DNA of 43,635 nt. Origin: a virus. The notes beneath the pieces were generated by a model that worked only from the letters and a program-made list of their open reading frames with translations, ran no database searches and was not told the origin of the DNA. The first letter of the stretch is position 1. Every line of letters begins with the position of its first letter. Shown here piece by piece: positions 28,268-37,288 of this stretch. The DNA lies in the IMG/VR virus record IMGVR_UViG_3300025264_000024, positions 1 to 43,635 of that record, one strand, 5' to 3'. Position numbers and translations under genes: made by a program.

Positions 28268-31200
28268 TTATTTTCTAAGTCCTTTTTCTTTTTCTCTTTT
28301 TCTTCTTATTTCTCTGAAAGATTTTTTTATAACCATATCATAGATTTCTTCATGGTTATCCGCTATTGGAGCTATGTGACCATAAGCATGGTTCCATTCT
28401 CTAGCCTCTCTTAGTATGTCAGCTAGTACTTTTTCCTTATCATTTTCATTGACCATGTTATGTGCTCTTCTCCAACTATTAAAGAACTCCGCTTCTTTTT
28501 TTCCTTTAATATATACCAATCTATTTCTTTCTGATTTCCAATCTTCAAATCTTCTTAATGATGCACGTGTTGGTCCACCAAAATATTTTGAAACTTCTCC
28601 TGGCAATCGGTCCATCTGTTCATCAAAGTCTAACAACCTTCCTTCAGATAGAAAAGATACGAAGTCATCTACTAAATCTTCTCCAACAGCATATGCTAAT
28701 GGCGTGACTTGAAATTTTACACTAGCCCATTTGTCTTCTGCGTGTAGTGTATCTCCCATATAACCAAATGCACCTACTCTTGCAAGGCCATCTATAAGAC
28801 TGTCCTCATCATGCCTTGATAACTGTTCTTTTCCAGACAATACTTCTTCTAACATATTTTGAAATTTTATCAGTTGTGTACCAGCAGCACCAGCCATTGC
28901 TAATCTTATTAAAGGAGCAGTGTTTCCATAAGCTAAACTCTTTGTCACTGTATCGTGTGCTAGTTTTGTTTGTTTGATTACGAATGATTTAAGTCTAAAT
29001 AAATTTCTAAATGCTGGGTGTGACATATAATATGCCTCATTTGCTGGGTTTCTTTTTAGCTGTGTTCTATCTGCAAAGAATACTGAACCATCACCAGCCT
29101 GTTTCCTTGTCAGCTTCCCTCCTGTATATGTAATATTAAAATCTTGTAAGAGTTTTTCTCTAGCAAAAGCTTTATTTTGTTCTATTCTTTCAGACCCTTG
29201 AACTTCTTTTTCCCCAAAGGTATCTCTTTCCATTTCTTTTTTTACTTTTTCAGAATAAAGTGTTCGTTCAAAAAGATTTCTACCAGTCTTTGCAACAACC
29301 ATTAAATCATTAATAGCCTCAAACCCTACCAAGATAGCTTGTTCATGTACCGCTTCAGTAGAACCTTTCATTGTCCCTCTTCTTAATAATGTTTTTGCTA
29401 TCCCATCAGGTAAAATTTCTGGATTAATTCCTAATGTAAGTATACTTCTTTTTGATGCCCAGTTAGCAAACTGTCTATGCCAAGAGTTTTTATTGCTGTA
29501 TGTTCCGTATGCCTGTTCAAAGATAGCTTGTTCTGATAATGACTTTTGTCCCACCTCTTCAAGAATCTTTTTCTTTTCTGCTCTTCCTTCAGCTGTAAGG
29601 TTTTTAAGTCCAGACTTCACAGCAGGTAGAAATCCTGATGTTGGTACATAAGATATTAAAGGTTGAAACCAATTATATATAGGACCCCAACCAAAAGAAA
29701 CTAACAATCCAGAAGCAACATTGTTAATCATTTCTATTGTGTAGTCTGTTGCTTTCCCTATGCTTCTAACTGCATCCCATCCTTGACCTAATGGTTGTGT
29801 CCAAAACTTTTTATAAACATTTTGAGCTTCAAATAAATCCATCAATGTTTGATGGTCTGCGTCTCTACCTTCTATCCTTAATGTTTCTAATGTATTTTTA
29901 AATACTTCATAGTTATTCCCGAAAGATTCTTGTACGGCTAATGCTTCAGCAGCATCTTTAAGATATCTGTTCTTATTTGCAAGGGCATCAGTATGAAAGA
30001 TATCAACATCATAACCATTTTTTTCTACATTCCATTCAATATTTGTTGTTCTTCCTTTTGTAAAATTATAAAAAGGATTACTGCTTAAGTTGTTTAACTC
30101 TGTATTTATTTCTTCAAATGCTCTAGTCCAATCTATTTTCTTTACCCCACCTTTTGTTGATGTATGTTTGTTTATAGATTCCTGTACATATTTTGTAGCT
30201 CCCACAGATTTATTTGATTTTAACCACCCCTTAAGTACAGTTGCTATAACTTGTTCCTGTGCTTTAGATAGCGGTTCGCTTTGACTGTTTCGGTTAGTAT
30301 CCCTAACAAAGTCTAGCAACATATCTTTTCCTTCTACTCGTATATTTTTTACACTCAACTCTCGCTGTAATTCATATAAAGATTCTTTAACAGAGTCTCT
30401 CATATAACGAGGGGAATGATGTATGTTTAAAGGAACTTCTTTTGGGATAATCCCCTTTGACCTTAACAATCCTCCTATATATTTATATGAGTCTGCAACA
30501 GATTTCACGATAGAGTTCTCATTAATACCTCGTTCTAGTTCTCCTGTCATTTCATGTCTAGCTTCTTTGTTTATATTTTTATTGTTAAGGTGATGTATTA
30601 GTCCACTTCTTTTTGCTAGTGTACCTAACCACGATTGTGTTCTAGAAGGAAGGGAATTAAACTTTCTCCACATATCTACTGCAAGAGGTGAAACATTTTC
30701 TTGGTTTTTTATTCTTGCTTCATTGCTTCTCATCCTTGTAAAAATAGCCCTTGCCCATGGAGTATTTTTTAATGCTCCTATTGTTAAGAAATCAAACAAG
30801 CTACCAAGGATTGGTACCCTATCCTTTGGTATCCCTTTTGCTATAGATAAGTTTCTCTCTACTGTTTCGCCTATCTTCTTTGTTTGTAAACGTTTAGCAA
30901 GTTGGTATCTTTGGTGTAAAGGAATTTGATTAAGACCGCTTTCACCTTTTGGTACTTTAGGTACGGCTCCATCATAATATAATTTAGCCTGTGCTTCTGG
31001 ACTAAAAGCTCCAAGTTCTTTTGACAATTCCACAATTCTTTTGTTTAATATTTCTACTGGTGCTCCGTCTATATTTTCTGTCTTATATTCATTAAAAAAT
31101 CTTTCTCCCTTCATCCACTGTATTCGGTCTGAATCTGCTGCTCTATACCTAACATTCCCTTTAGAATTAATTCCTTCAACAAATACCTCTACTCCATCAG

Positions 31201-32353
31201 CTCTCCATGTAGAATTATTCTCTGTCACTTCCTGTCTAACTAGTATTCCTATTTCTTGTTGGGCTTGTTCTCGTATAGAGTCATCTACTTTTGGATTGAA
31301 TGCTTCATTAATTTTATTTACTCTTTCTCTCATTGATTTCTGAGTAGTATGTACTCCTTTTAATCCACCGACTACACCGATTGAATGAGCAAGAGCATCA
31401 ATCGGAGGAAGAAGTCCATGTTCTGGTACGGTAAATGCATATCCTCCACCAACAACTTCTCCAGTTGTTGCTGATACTTTATCTAAAATTCTAGCAGATG
31501 ATGTGCCAGGGATATATCTAGAGGTAACCTTTTGTGCTGCTCCACCAACTAAAGGTTTTCCAACAGCACCACCAATAGGGAATGCAACACCAGATTTCCA
31601 CATAGCCAATGAAGAATCTACTGTTTGTGCATAGTCTATTTTATTCATCCAAGAAGCACCATCTTCATGATATAGTTTTTGATTTACTATATCGTGTGCT
31701 CCTCCATATATTCCTAATGTATTTCCTGAATGTATTAAATTCTTTGGATTGCTAAATGTTTCATATAAAGATTTAGTAACCTTATTAGTGACTCCATCTC
31801 CAACCCCCTTTTTCTTAAACCCTTCTTTAATTGCTTTAATACTCTTTGGTAAACTTTTAACTATCTTGTCTGAAATTTTTCCAAGTCTAAATGCTTTTGC
31901 CCCAGCTCCTGCAGCCCCTATAGTACCACCTGATACAGTTGAAGCTGCCGCAATAGGTAAAAAATCAACACCTATACTTACTATGGTTGCTCCAATATCA
32001 AACAATATATCTTCACTGTATTCACTATAATCATCGGATACATTTGCTTTTCTTAAAAAGTCTGGAGTATATTTATCAATAGTTTGAGCAACATTATTTG
32101 CACGACTACCCCAATTTTTAACCGAAGCATCTTCTACTGCTGTCTTAGCTGTAAGGTCTACAGCATTCGCCCATAAAGAGGTACTGTACCCTTCTTTAAG
32201 AACATCTCCCCACCAATTAGGCATTAAGATATGAAAGTAAGGCGTGTCGTTTGGAGTTTCTACAGGTTTATAATTTACCTGTGGAGAGTTTTCATACTGT
32301 GGTAAAGTAGATTGGTATTTACTTTTCTGTAATAGGGGGTTGTGTCGTGGCAC
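28268..32353 (-). CDS. Very large ejection/internal virion protein (1361 aa)
   Basis: 1361 aa from a GTG start behind AAAGGGA. The N-terminal ~340 residues include Gly/Ala-rich hydrophobic stretches (DFLPIAAASTVSGGTIGAAGAGAKA, GGAVGKPLVGGAA) that could cross membranes. The middle is helical and charged. Further hydrophobic parts are VASGLLVSFGWGPIYNWFQPLI and LIRLAMAGAAGTQLI. The end is strongly basic. Size, last position in the late operon and amphipathic composition match the internal virion proteins that short-tailed phages eject to span the envelope. No lytic-transglycosylase catalytic motif was recognised. Confidence 0.65.
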   Translation of the reverse strand: MPRHNPLLQKSKYQSTLPQYENSPQVNYKPVETPNDTPYFHILMPNWWGDVLKEGYSTSLWANAVDLTAKTAVEDASVKNWGSRANNVAQTIDKYTPDFLRKANVSDDYSEYSEDILFDIGATIVSIGVDFLPIAAASTVSGGTIGAAGAGAKAFRLGKISDKIVKSLPKSIKAIKEGFKKKGVGDGVTNKVTKSLYETFSNPKNLIHSGNTLGIYGGAHDIVNQKLYHEDGASWMNKIDYAQTVDSSLAMWKSGVAFPIGGAVGKPLVGGAAQKVTSRYIPGTSSARILDKVSATTGEVVGGGYAFTVPEHGLLPPIDALAHSIGVVGGLKGVHTTQKSMRERVNKINEAFNPKVDDSIREQAQQEIGILVRQEVTENNSTWRADGVEVFVEGINSKGNVRYRAADSDRIQWMKGERFFNEYKTENIDGAPVEILNKRIVELSKELGAFSPEAQAKLYYDGAVPKVPKGESGLNQIPLHQRYQLAKRLQTKKIGETVERNLSIAKGIPKDRVPILGSLFDFLTIGALKNTPWARAIFTRMRSNEARIKNQENVSPLAVDMWRKFNSLPSRTQSWLGTLAKRSGLIHHLNNKNINKEARHEMTGELERGINENSIVKSVADSYKYIGGLLRSKGIIPKEVPLNIHHSPRYMRDSVKESLYELQRELSVKNIRVEGKDMLLDFVRDTNRNSQSEPLSKAQEQVIATVLKGWLKSNKSVGATKYVQESINKHTSTKGGVKKIDWTRAFEEINTELNNLSSNPFYNFTKGRTTNIEWNVEKNGYDVDIFHTDALANKNRYLKDAAEALAVQESFGNNYEVFKNTLETLRIEGRDADHQTLMDLFEAQNVYKKFWTQPLGQGWDAVRSIGKATDYTIEMINNVASGLLVSFGWGPIYNWFQPLISYVPTSGFLPAVKSGLKNLTAEGRAEKKKILEEVGQKSLSEQAIFEQAYGTYSNKNSWHRQFANWASKRSILTLGINPEILPDGIAKTLLRRGTMKGSTEAVHEQAILVGFEAINDLMVVAKTGRNLFERTLYSEKVKKEMERDTFGEKEVQGSERIEQNKAFAREKLLQDFNITYTGGKLTRKQAGDGSVFFADRTQLKRNPANEAYYMSHPAFRNLFRLKSFVIKQTKLAHDTVTKSLAYGNTAPLIRLAMAGAAGTQLIKFQNMLEEVLSGKEQLSRHDEDSLIDGLARVGAFGYMGDTLHAEDKWASVKFQVTPLAYAVGEDLVDDFVSFLSEGRLLDFDEQMDRLPGEVSKYFGGPTRASLRRFEDWKSERNRLVYIKGKKEAEFFNSWRRAHNMVNENDKEKVLADILREAREWNHAYGHIAPIADNHEEIYDMVIKKSFREIRRKREKEKGLRK

Positions 32354-32354
32354 G

Positions 32355-34184
32355 TTAAGTCCCTTTCGGTCTTACGTATCTTTGTAAGTTTTTATCAAAC
32401 TTCCACTCACCTGTAACTGTATCGTGAACCTTATTTATTCTTTTGCTAAGTTCTCTGGATAATGAAAGTATTTGATTTCTTAATTGATGATATGATATAC
32501 TGCCAATTTTTCCTTCCTCATTAAGTTTGTCTAATGATGCTAAATCATTGAGATAGTTTTTACGATGTCTCATCATAAATTCTTTAGCCGAGAATAATTC
32601 TTGTCCAGAAAGCATCTCTTCTACGGTAGGCATTTTTTCTAATTGTGTTTTATAAAAGTCGGTCTCTGTTAAAGCTACCTTATCTGATGTTTGAAAGCTT
32701 TCTTTTGGGAGTCCTTCACTTAAATACTGAACATCAAAAATCTCTCCTTCTTGCATTTCTATTTTGAAATCTTCCGCAGGAATTTCTCCTTGGTCAGTAA
32801 GATAAGATGGAAGAACATCTTTAAAATTTGTTTCATCAACAGAAGCTTCATCAAAATCATATGATAAAGAATCTTCCCCACTTGATGTTAATGTTAATGA
32901 TTCTAATTTTTGATTCACTACATCGTCTGTTGTTTTATTCCCTGCAGCTATATCAGATACATCATTAAGTATGTCTGTATTAAGTATATTTGTCCTTACA
33001 AATGGGTCTTCAGTATCTGGACCTCTAACAAAGTCTGATAATTTCATTGCATCTGCACCATATTGTGGCATCGATTCTTGGTAAGAAGAGAAATCATCGC
33101 CGTATGCAGGTATATTCTCTAATACATTTACCACAGAATCTACTGATGTTGTATCTAATGGTGTTGCTTGTATTGATGATGATAAATTGTCTACTACCCC
33201 CAATGCTCCATTTACTATATCATCAGATGTCATTACATTTGTCTGTGCAAAATATTCAGGGTTAAACAAAGGATTGTCTAATGCTGCATTAACTTCAGGT
33301 TCTTTGTAAGTTTCTTTAATAAAGAGCCAAGGGTTCTCTTGGTATCTTTTATATGCTAACTTTACTTGAGTAGCTTCTTTTTCCCAAGCTTCTATTCCTT
33401 CTAATTGTTTCCACTTTGTAGTTTCTTCTATAGAATCAACTTTTTCAAGTTCCAAAAGAGCTGTTTGTTTTTGAACCTTATCGTCTTCACTTGAAGATTT
33501 ATGGATTCCTAAATCTTTTTCTATTTGTGCTTTTATAACTAACTGTTTTGGATAGGCTTTGTCATAACTGTTGTGGTTCATAGAAACCTCATCCCAAGCT
33601 AGGGCCATATCCCTATCGGATGTCAGTACTGTTTTTGCTCTTATATTTCTTGCAGAGTTATATACCCCTCCTTGGTCTGCACTAAAAACAAACTTATTAT
33701 CAAGGTCTATTAATCCTTTTGCTGTTGTAATCTCTCCTTGGTTACCTAATGTTTGTATAATTTCATAATTATTTTTAGAAGCTGCACCGTACCCATCACG
33801 CTTACCTTCTTCTAACTCATTATGTCTTGACATAATACTGTTTACATCGTCTTGACCAAGAATATCAACATATGCACTACCTATTCCACTTAGTTGATTC
33901 TCTATCATCCAATATGGTTTGTCTTTCATTGAAGTCCATGTCCCTTGTATATCATTGACAAGGTTTTGTCTTGCTCTGTCTGTACGACCTTGCTGATATT
34001 TCTGTTCTGCTAAGTCAGCATTATATTTTAACCTATCTCTTTCTAATTGAAGATTAGCTTTAGTAATATCACGGTCCATTCTTTCAGCATAAGTACCAAA
34101 GATAGAGTCTACAACACTCTCGTCTGGTTCACGATAATCAACATTAATATATCTTGATAGTCCTTCTAGTGGATTCCGTGGCAT
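32355..34184 (-). CDS. Large internal/structural protein (609 aa)
   Basis: Start chosen at ATG 34184 (MPRNPLEGLSRYINVDYREP), which directly follows the previous stop and has GGAGG eight bases before it; an in-frame ATG ten codons upstream lies inside the previous gene. Residues ~30-100 are helical and charged (NLQLERDRLKYNADLAEQKY); the centre is acidic and Ser/Asp-rich; the end is helical and basic. No family recognised. Position groups it with the ejection-type proteins. Confidence 0.6.
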   Translation of the reverse strand: MPRNPLEGLSRYINVDYREPDESVVDSIFGTYAERMDRDITKANLQLERDRLKYNADLAEQKYQQGRTDRARQNLVNDIQGTWTSMKDKPYWMIENQLSGIGSAYVDILGQDDVNSIMSRHNELEEGKRDGYGAASKNNYEIIQTLGNQGEITTAKGLIDLDNKFVFSADQGGVYNSARNIRAKTVLTSDRDMALAWDEVSMNHNSYDKAYPKQLVIKAQIEKDLGIHKSSSEDDKVQKQTALLELEKVDSIEETTKWKQLEGIEAWEKEATQVKLAYKRYQENPWLFIKETYKEPEVNAALDNPLFNPEYFAQTNVMTSDDIVNGALGVVDNLSSSIQATPLDTTSVDSVVNVLENIPAYGDDFSSYQESMPQYGADAMKLSDFVRGPDTEDPFVRTNILNTDILNDVSDIAAGNKTTDDVVNQKLESLTLTSSGEDSLSYDFDEASVDETNFKDVLPSYLTDQGEIPAEDFKIEMQEGEIFDVQYLSEGLPKESFQTSDKVALTETDFYKTQLEKMPTVEEMLSGQELFSAKEFMMRHRKNYLNDLASLDKLNEEGKIGSISYHQLRNQILSLSRELSKRINKVHDTVTGEWKFDKNLQRYVRPKGT

Positions 34185-34185
34185 T

Positions 34186-35448
34186 TTAGTATCCTCCCTC
34201 TTCGTCTTGTCCATACCCTAAATTCTGAATGTAACTTTCAACCTGTGATAAGGTTGGCCAAGCACCAGCCGTTGTAAATTGTTCATTAATCCATGACTGT
34301 ATTGACTGCATATCTTGTGATTCTATATCATACAGAGAATAGATTTGATTATACTGAGAAGGGTTAGCTACTTGATAACCTGTACCTACGCCTGTACCTG
34401 CACCTGTACCTGTATCTCCTCCAAACTGATATGAATAATCCTTTAACTTTGTTCCCATATCTGTGTGTAATCCAATTACTTTGTCTGCAATACCAGCTAA
34501 TCCTTCTTTTAATCCACTAACTACTTCACCTCTTAATCCTTCAAGTTCTGATTGATAGGCTTCTTCTCCACCTAGCAACTGCATCTGCATTGCATCTCTT
34601 AATGATTTACGAGCTTCTCTCCCTCTTCCTGCCTTTCTACCTGATTGAAGGCCAGAGACGGATTCTTCTTCTGCCATTCCTAATAATCCACCTACTTGAT
34701 AAGTTCCTTCTGCTGTTGCTTGGTCTAATAACATACTACGATATCCTTGTAGGTTTTCTAATTTTTCTCCTGTGCCTTCCATATAGTTTGCAAACCTTCC
34801 AAGACCTCCTACTTTTAAAGCTTCATAGTCGGCAGCAGTTAATTTACTTGTATCAAATCCTGCTAAATCTGCTAATTCTTTCATTGATAATCTTATACCG
34901 CCCTCACTACCTTCTGCTGTTGCTGAAGTAATTTGACTTTTCCAAGGGTCTTGTAATCCACCATAGAAAGATTCAAATAAACTTTCTCTTGATGTTTTGT
35001 AAGGGCTATAAACATCAGCACCAAACATGGTGCCTCCACCTACTCCAGTACCAGTGGTATCTCCTGTTCCTGTAGTTGTCCCTGTACCAGCTCCTTCGTT
35101 CGGGTCAATCTCCCCATAGAATCCTCCACCAGTTGCTCCTCCTAATGTATCTTCTGGTCCAAACTTTCCTTGTGTAAACCCTTGTGTAAAATCTTGTGTT
35201 TGTCCACCAATAGCATCTAACTGTAATGATGTTGACATCTGTGAAGGTGTCTGTATGTTTAATGAAGGTTGTTGTTGTAATGGTTGTCCAAAGCTATTCA
35301 CTCCTACATTATTTGATAAGTCTATATTAATAGGTTTTATCATATCAAAAGATTCTTTAAACAAAGGTTCAGGTTTTTTCTTTTTCTTTTTAAAGTTTGG
35401 TCCTTGAAGACTACCGAGTGCTAATAAACTATTTAGATTTGAAGGCAT
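34186..35448 (-). CDS. Gly/Thr-rich structural protein (420 aa)
   Basis: N-terminal Gln/Ser/Pro-rich region, then a low-complexity Gly-Thr tract (GTGTTTGTGDTTGTGVGGG) near residue 120, a helical middle with ESLFESFYGGLQDPWKSQI and LRDAMQMQLLGGEEAYQSEL, a second Gly-Thr tract (GDTGTGAGTGVGTG) near 350 and a short Tyr-rich end. ATG overlaps the previous stop (TAATG). Flexible Gly-Thr linkers suggest an internal or tail-associated protein with mobile domains. Family unknown. Confidence 0.58.
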   Translation of the reverse strand: MPSNLNSLLALGSLQGPNFKKKKKKPEPLFKESFDMIKPINIDLSNNVGVNSFGQPLQQQPSLNIQTPSQMSTSLQLDAIGGQTQDFTQGFTQGKFGPEDTLGGATGGGFYGEIDPNEGAGTGTTTGTGDTTGTGVGGGTMFGADVYSPYKTSRESLFESFYGGLQDPWKSQITSATAEGSEGGIRLSMKELADLAGFDTSKLTAADYEALKVGGLGRFANYMEGTGEKLENLQGYRSMLLDQATAEGTYQVGGLLGMAEEESVSGLQSGRKAGRGREARKSLRDAMQMQLLGGEEAYQSELEGLRGEVVSGLKEGLAGIADKVIGLHTDMGTKLKDYSYQFGGDTGTGAGTGVGTGYQVANPSQYNQIYSLYDIESQDMQSIQSWINEQFTTAGAWPTLSQVESYIQNLGYGQDEEGGY

Positions 35449-36794
35449 TATCTTCTACCTCTTTGAAACATATTAGGATTTGGTCTCATAAATTTTTTTC
35501 TTCTATTCCAACTATCAAATTCTTCTTGTGGATTTGTTTGGTTATAAACCCCTTGTGATTCCATTTCATCATTCATATAAGATGTACCATATACATCACC
35601 ACCAATCGGGGTTTGTAGTCCTAAGTTTATATCTGTAGGTAATCCATAATCTTCTTCTTCTTGTGCTAGTGCTATCTCTGGTCTATCAGGTTGAAGTGGT
35701 ATAGGTTTAGCAGGTGATTCATCCAAAGGTTTAAACATATCTAAAGGAGCTGTTTTGTCTATTGGTAAATCTCCTTCCATACCTTCAATCTCTCTAGCAA
35801 ATTCTAAACCTGGTCTAGTAGGAGCAGGAGTCGCTACTTTAATATCTTCTAATAAAGAACCATCTATCATTAAGTCTGAAATTTCAGCTTCTTCATTAAT
35901 AACATCTAATGCTGTCCTAGGAGCTGGAGCTTCCCAAGGTTCAAACGTATCTAGAGGAGTTTCCTCTATCATAAAATTTTCTCCTAATGGTTCTTCTACT
36001 TCTGAAAATGATGTATAAGATAACCCTCCAGAATCATACCCTTTTCCCTGAAGAAATAAATCACTAGACAATCCAGCTTCTTTACGCTTTCTTTCATAGC
36101 TTGTGTACCATTTATTCTTTTCGTCAAAAGTTGTTGCATCTAAATATTTTTTATAATCTAATGTTCCTTTAAATAATAGTTCTCCAGTCACTGAGTCTTT
36201 CTCATATCGTTTCATCCACTTTACAGGATTTTTCATAAACTGTCCTGTAATTTTACCTGAACCTTTTACAAAGTCTATTAAGTTCTTAGGCTTTAACCTT
36301 TCTACAATCGATAGGTCATTAAAGGATTCTTTAAGGGCTTTAATTTCAGGAAGTTCTGCAAGTTGAGACAACATCTTTTCAGATACTAATTTTTTCATAC
36401 TCGCAGAGAACTTCATATCTTTCATTAGCTCTCTTGAGAATTTTCTAGCTTGTGAATCAACCTCTCTTGCAGCATCTTTTAATAAAGTTACTTTGTTTTG
36501 GTCAATACCCCCATAAGCTTTAGCCCTTAACCTATCTTTATTTGCTGCATCTGCAAGGCCAAATATAGCATCATCTATTTTCCCTGGAATAATTTTGCTT
36601 AAAATTTTTGACCATCTTCCAAATTTTTTAGATTTCTTTTTAGCTTTCTCAATTTTGTCCAATCTTGATTGAAGCATATTCTCAAGTATGATAGTCTCAG
36701 CTGATTGTGTTTGTGCTAAATTAAGAAGAGCATTCGTATGAGCTGTGCTATATTTAATATTATTCTGTTTATGGACTCTAGGATTAAAAGACAT
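35448..36794 (-). CDS. Structural protein with basic N-terminal half (448 aa)
   Basis: The first ~200 residues are Lys-rich and helical (NALLNLAQTQSAETIILENM, KKSKKFGRWSKILSKIIPGKID), the rest is acidic, Pro-rich and probably disordered (EAPAPRTALDVINEEAEI). AAGGAG before the ATG lies in the 3' end of the 42-aa gene. A basic/acidic split like this suits an internal head protein that contacts DNA. Function unknown. Confidence 0.55.
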   Translation of the reverse strand: MSFNPRVHKQNNIKYSTAHTNALLNLAQTQSAETIILENMLQSRLDKIEKAKKKSKKFGRWSKILSKIIPGKIDDAIFGLADAANKDRLRAKAYGGIDQNKVTLLKDAAREVDSQARKFSRELMKDMKFSASMKKLVSEKMLSQLAELPEIKALKESFNDLSIVERLKPKNLIDFVKGSGKITGQFMKNPVKWMKRYEKDSVTGELLFKGTLDYKKYLDATTFDEKNKWYTSYERKRKEAGLSSDLFLQGKGYDSGGLSYTSFSEVEEPLGENFMIEETPLDTFEPWEAPAPRTALDVINEEAEISDLMIDGSLLEDIKVATPAPTRPGLEFAREIEGMEGDLPIDKTAPLDMFKPLDESPAKPIPLQPDRPEIALAQEEEDYGLPTDINLGLQTPIGGDVYGTSYMNDEMESQGVYNQTNPQEEFDSWNRRKKFMRPNPNMFQRGRR

Positions 36795-36912
36795 CTAGAT
36801 ATTCTCCTTCTTTTTTCTTAAAGAATGTTTGGGTTAAATTTACAAATTTCTCCTCGGCCAAGTCAAGAACAACGGTTGTAAAGACCCTATTAATATGTGT
36901 GTTATTATTCAT
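36784..36912 (-). CDS. Small protein (42 aa)
   Basis: ATG at 36912, one base after the stop of the 124-aa gene, opens MNNNTHINRVFTTVVLDLAE ... KKKEGEYLDVF. It overlaps the next start by 11 bases and its last codons contain the next gene's AAGGAG. Gap-filling overlap on both sides supports it. Function unknown. Confidence 0.5.
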   Translation of the reverse strand: MNNNTHINRVFTTVVLDLAEEKFVNLTQTFFKKKEGEYLDVF

Positions 36913-36913
36913 A

Positions 36914-37288
36914 TTATTTTAAAATTAAGCTTTCTCCATCTGGAGCAACTTCAAATTCTCCTACTTTTACATCTGAATCTCCAGCAGGAGGAACAGAACC
37001 ATAGAAATTTTTACCAGTACCAGCTCTAACCCCACCAGAAAATATCTTAATAGCATCTCTTGCTGGTTTTTTTATATCAGAATACTTTGCAAATGTTTTT
37101 AATTCTTTTATTTCTGGACTGCTAAATTCTAATTCAAATATTTTTCCAAACTCTTTTCTTATAACTTTTAATCTTCCTTTGTGGTACTGCAGTATTTCTT
37201 CTCCGTTCTTCATTTGCTGTATTGATACAGGTCCACGTTTAACCTGCTTACTTGTTCCAGCTACGGCTCTTCCTTTAATTAGTGCCAT
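36914..37288 (-). CDS. Structural-region protein (124 aa)
   Basis: MALIKGRAVAGTSKQVKRGP, then EILQYHKGRLKVIRKEFGKIFELEFSSPEIKELK, and a Gly-rich end with GGVRAGTGKNFYGSVPPAGDS. ATG overlaps the tail-nozzle stop by one base (TAATG). No family recognised; probably a minor tail or internal protein. Confidence 0.55.
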   Translation of the reverse strand: MALIKGRAVAGTSKQVKRGPVSIQQMKNGEEILQYHKGRLKVIRKEFGKIFELEFSSPEIKELKTFAKYSDIKKPARDAIKIFSGGVRAGTGKNFYGSVPPAGDSDVKVGEFEVAPDGESLILK

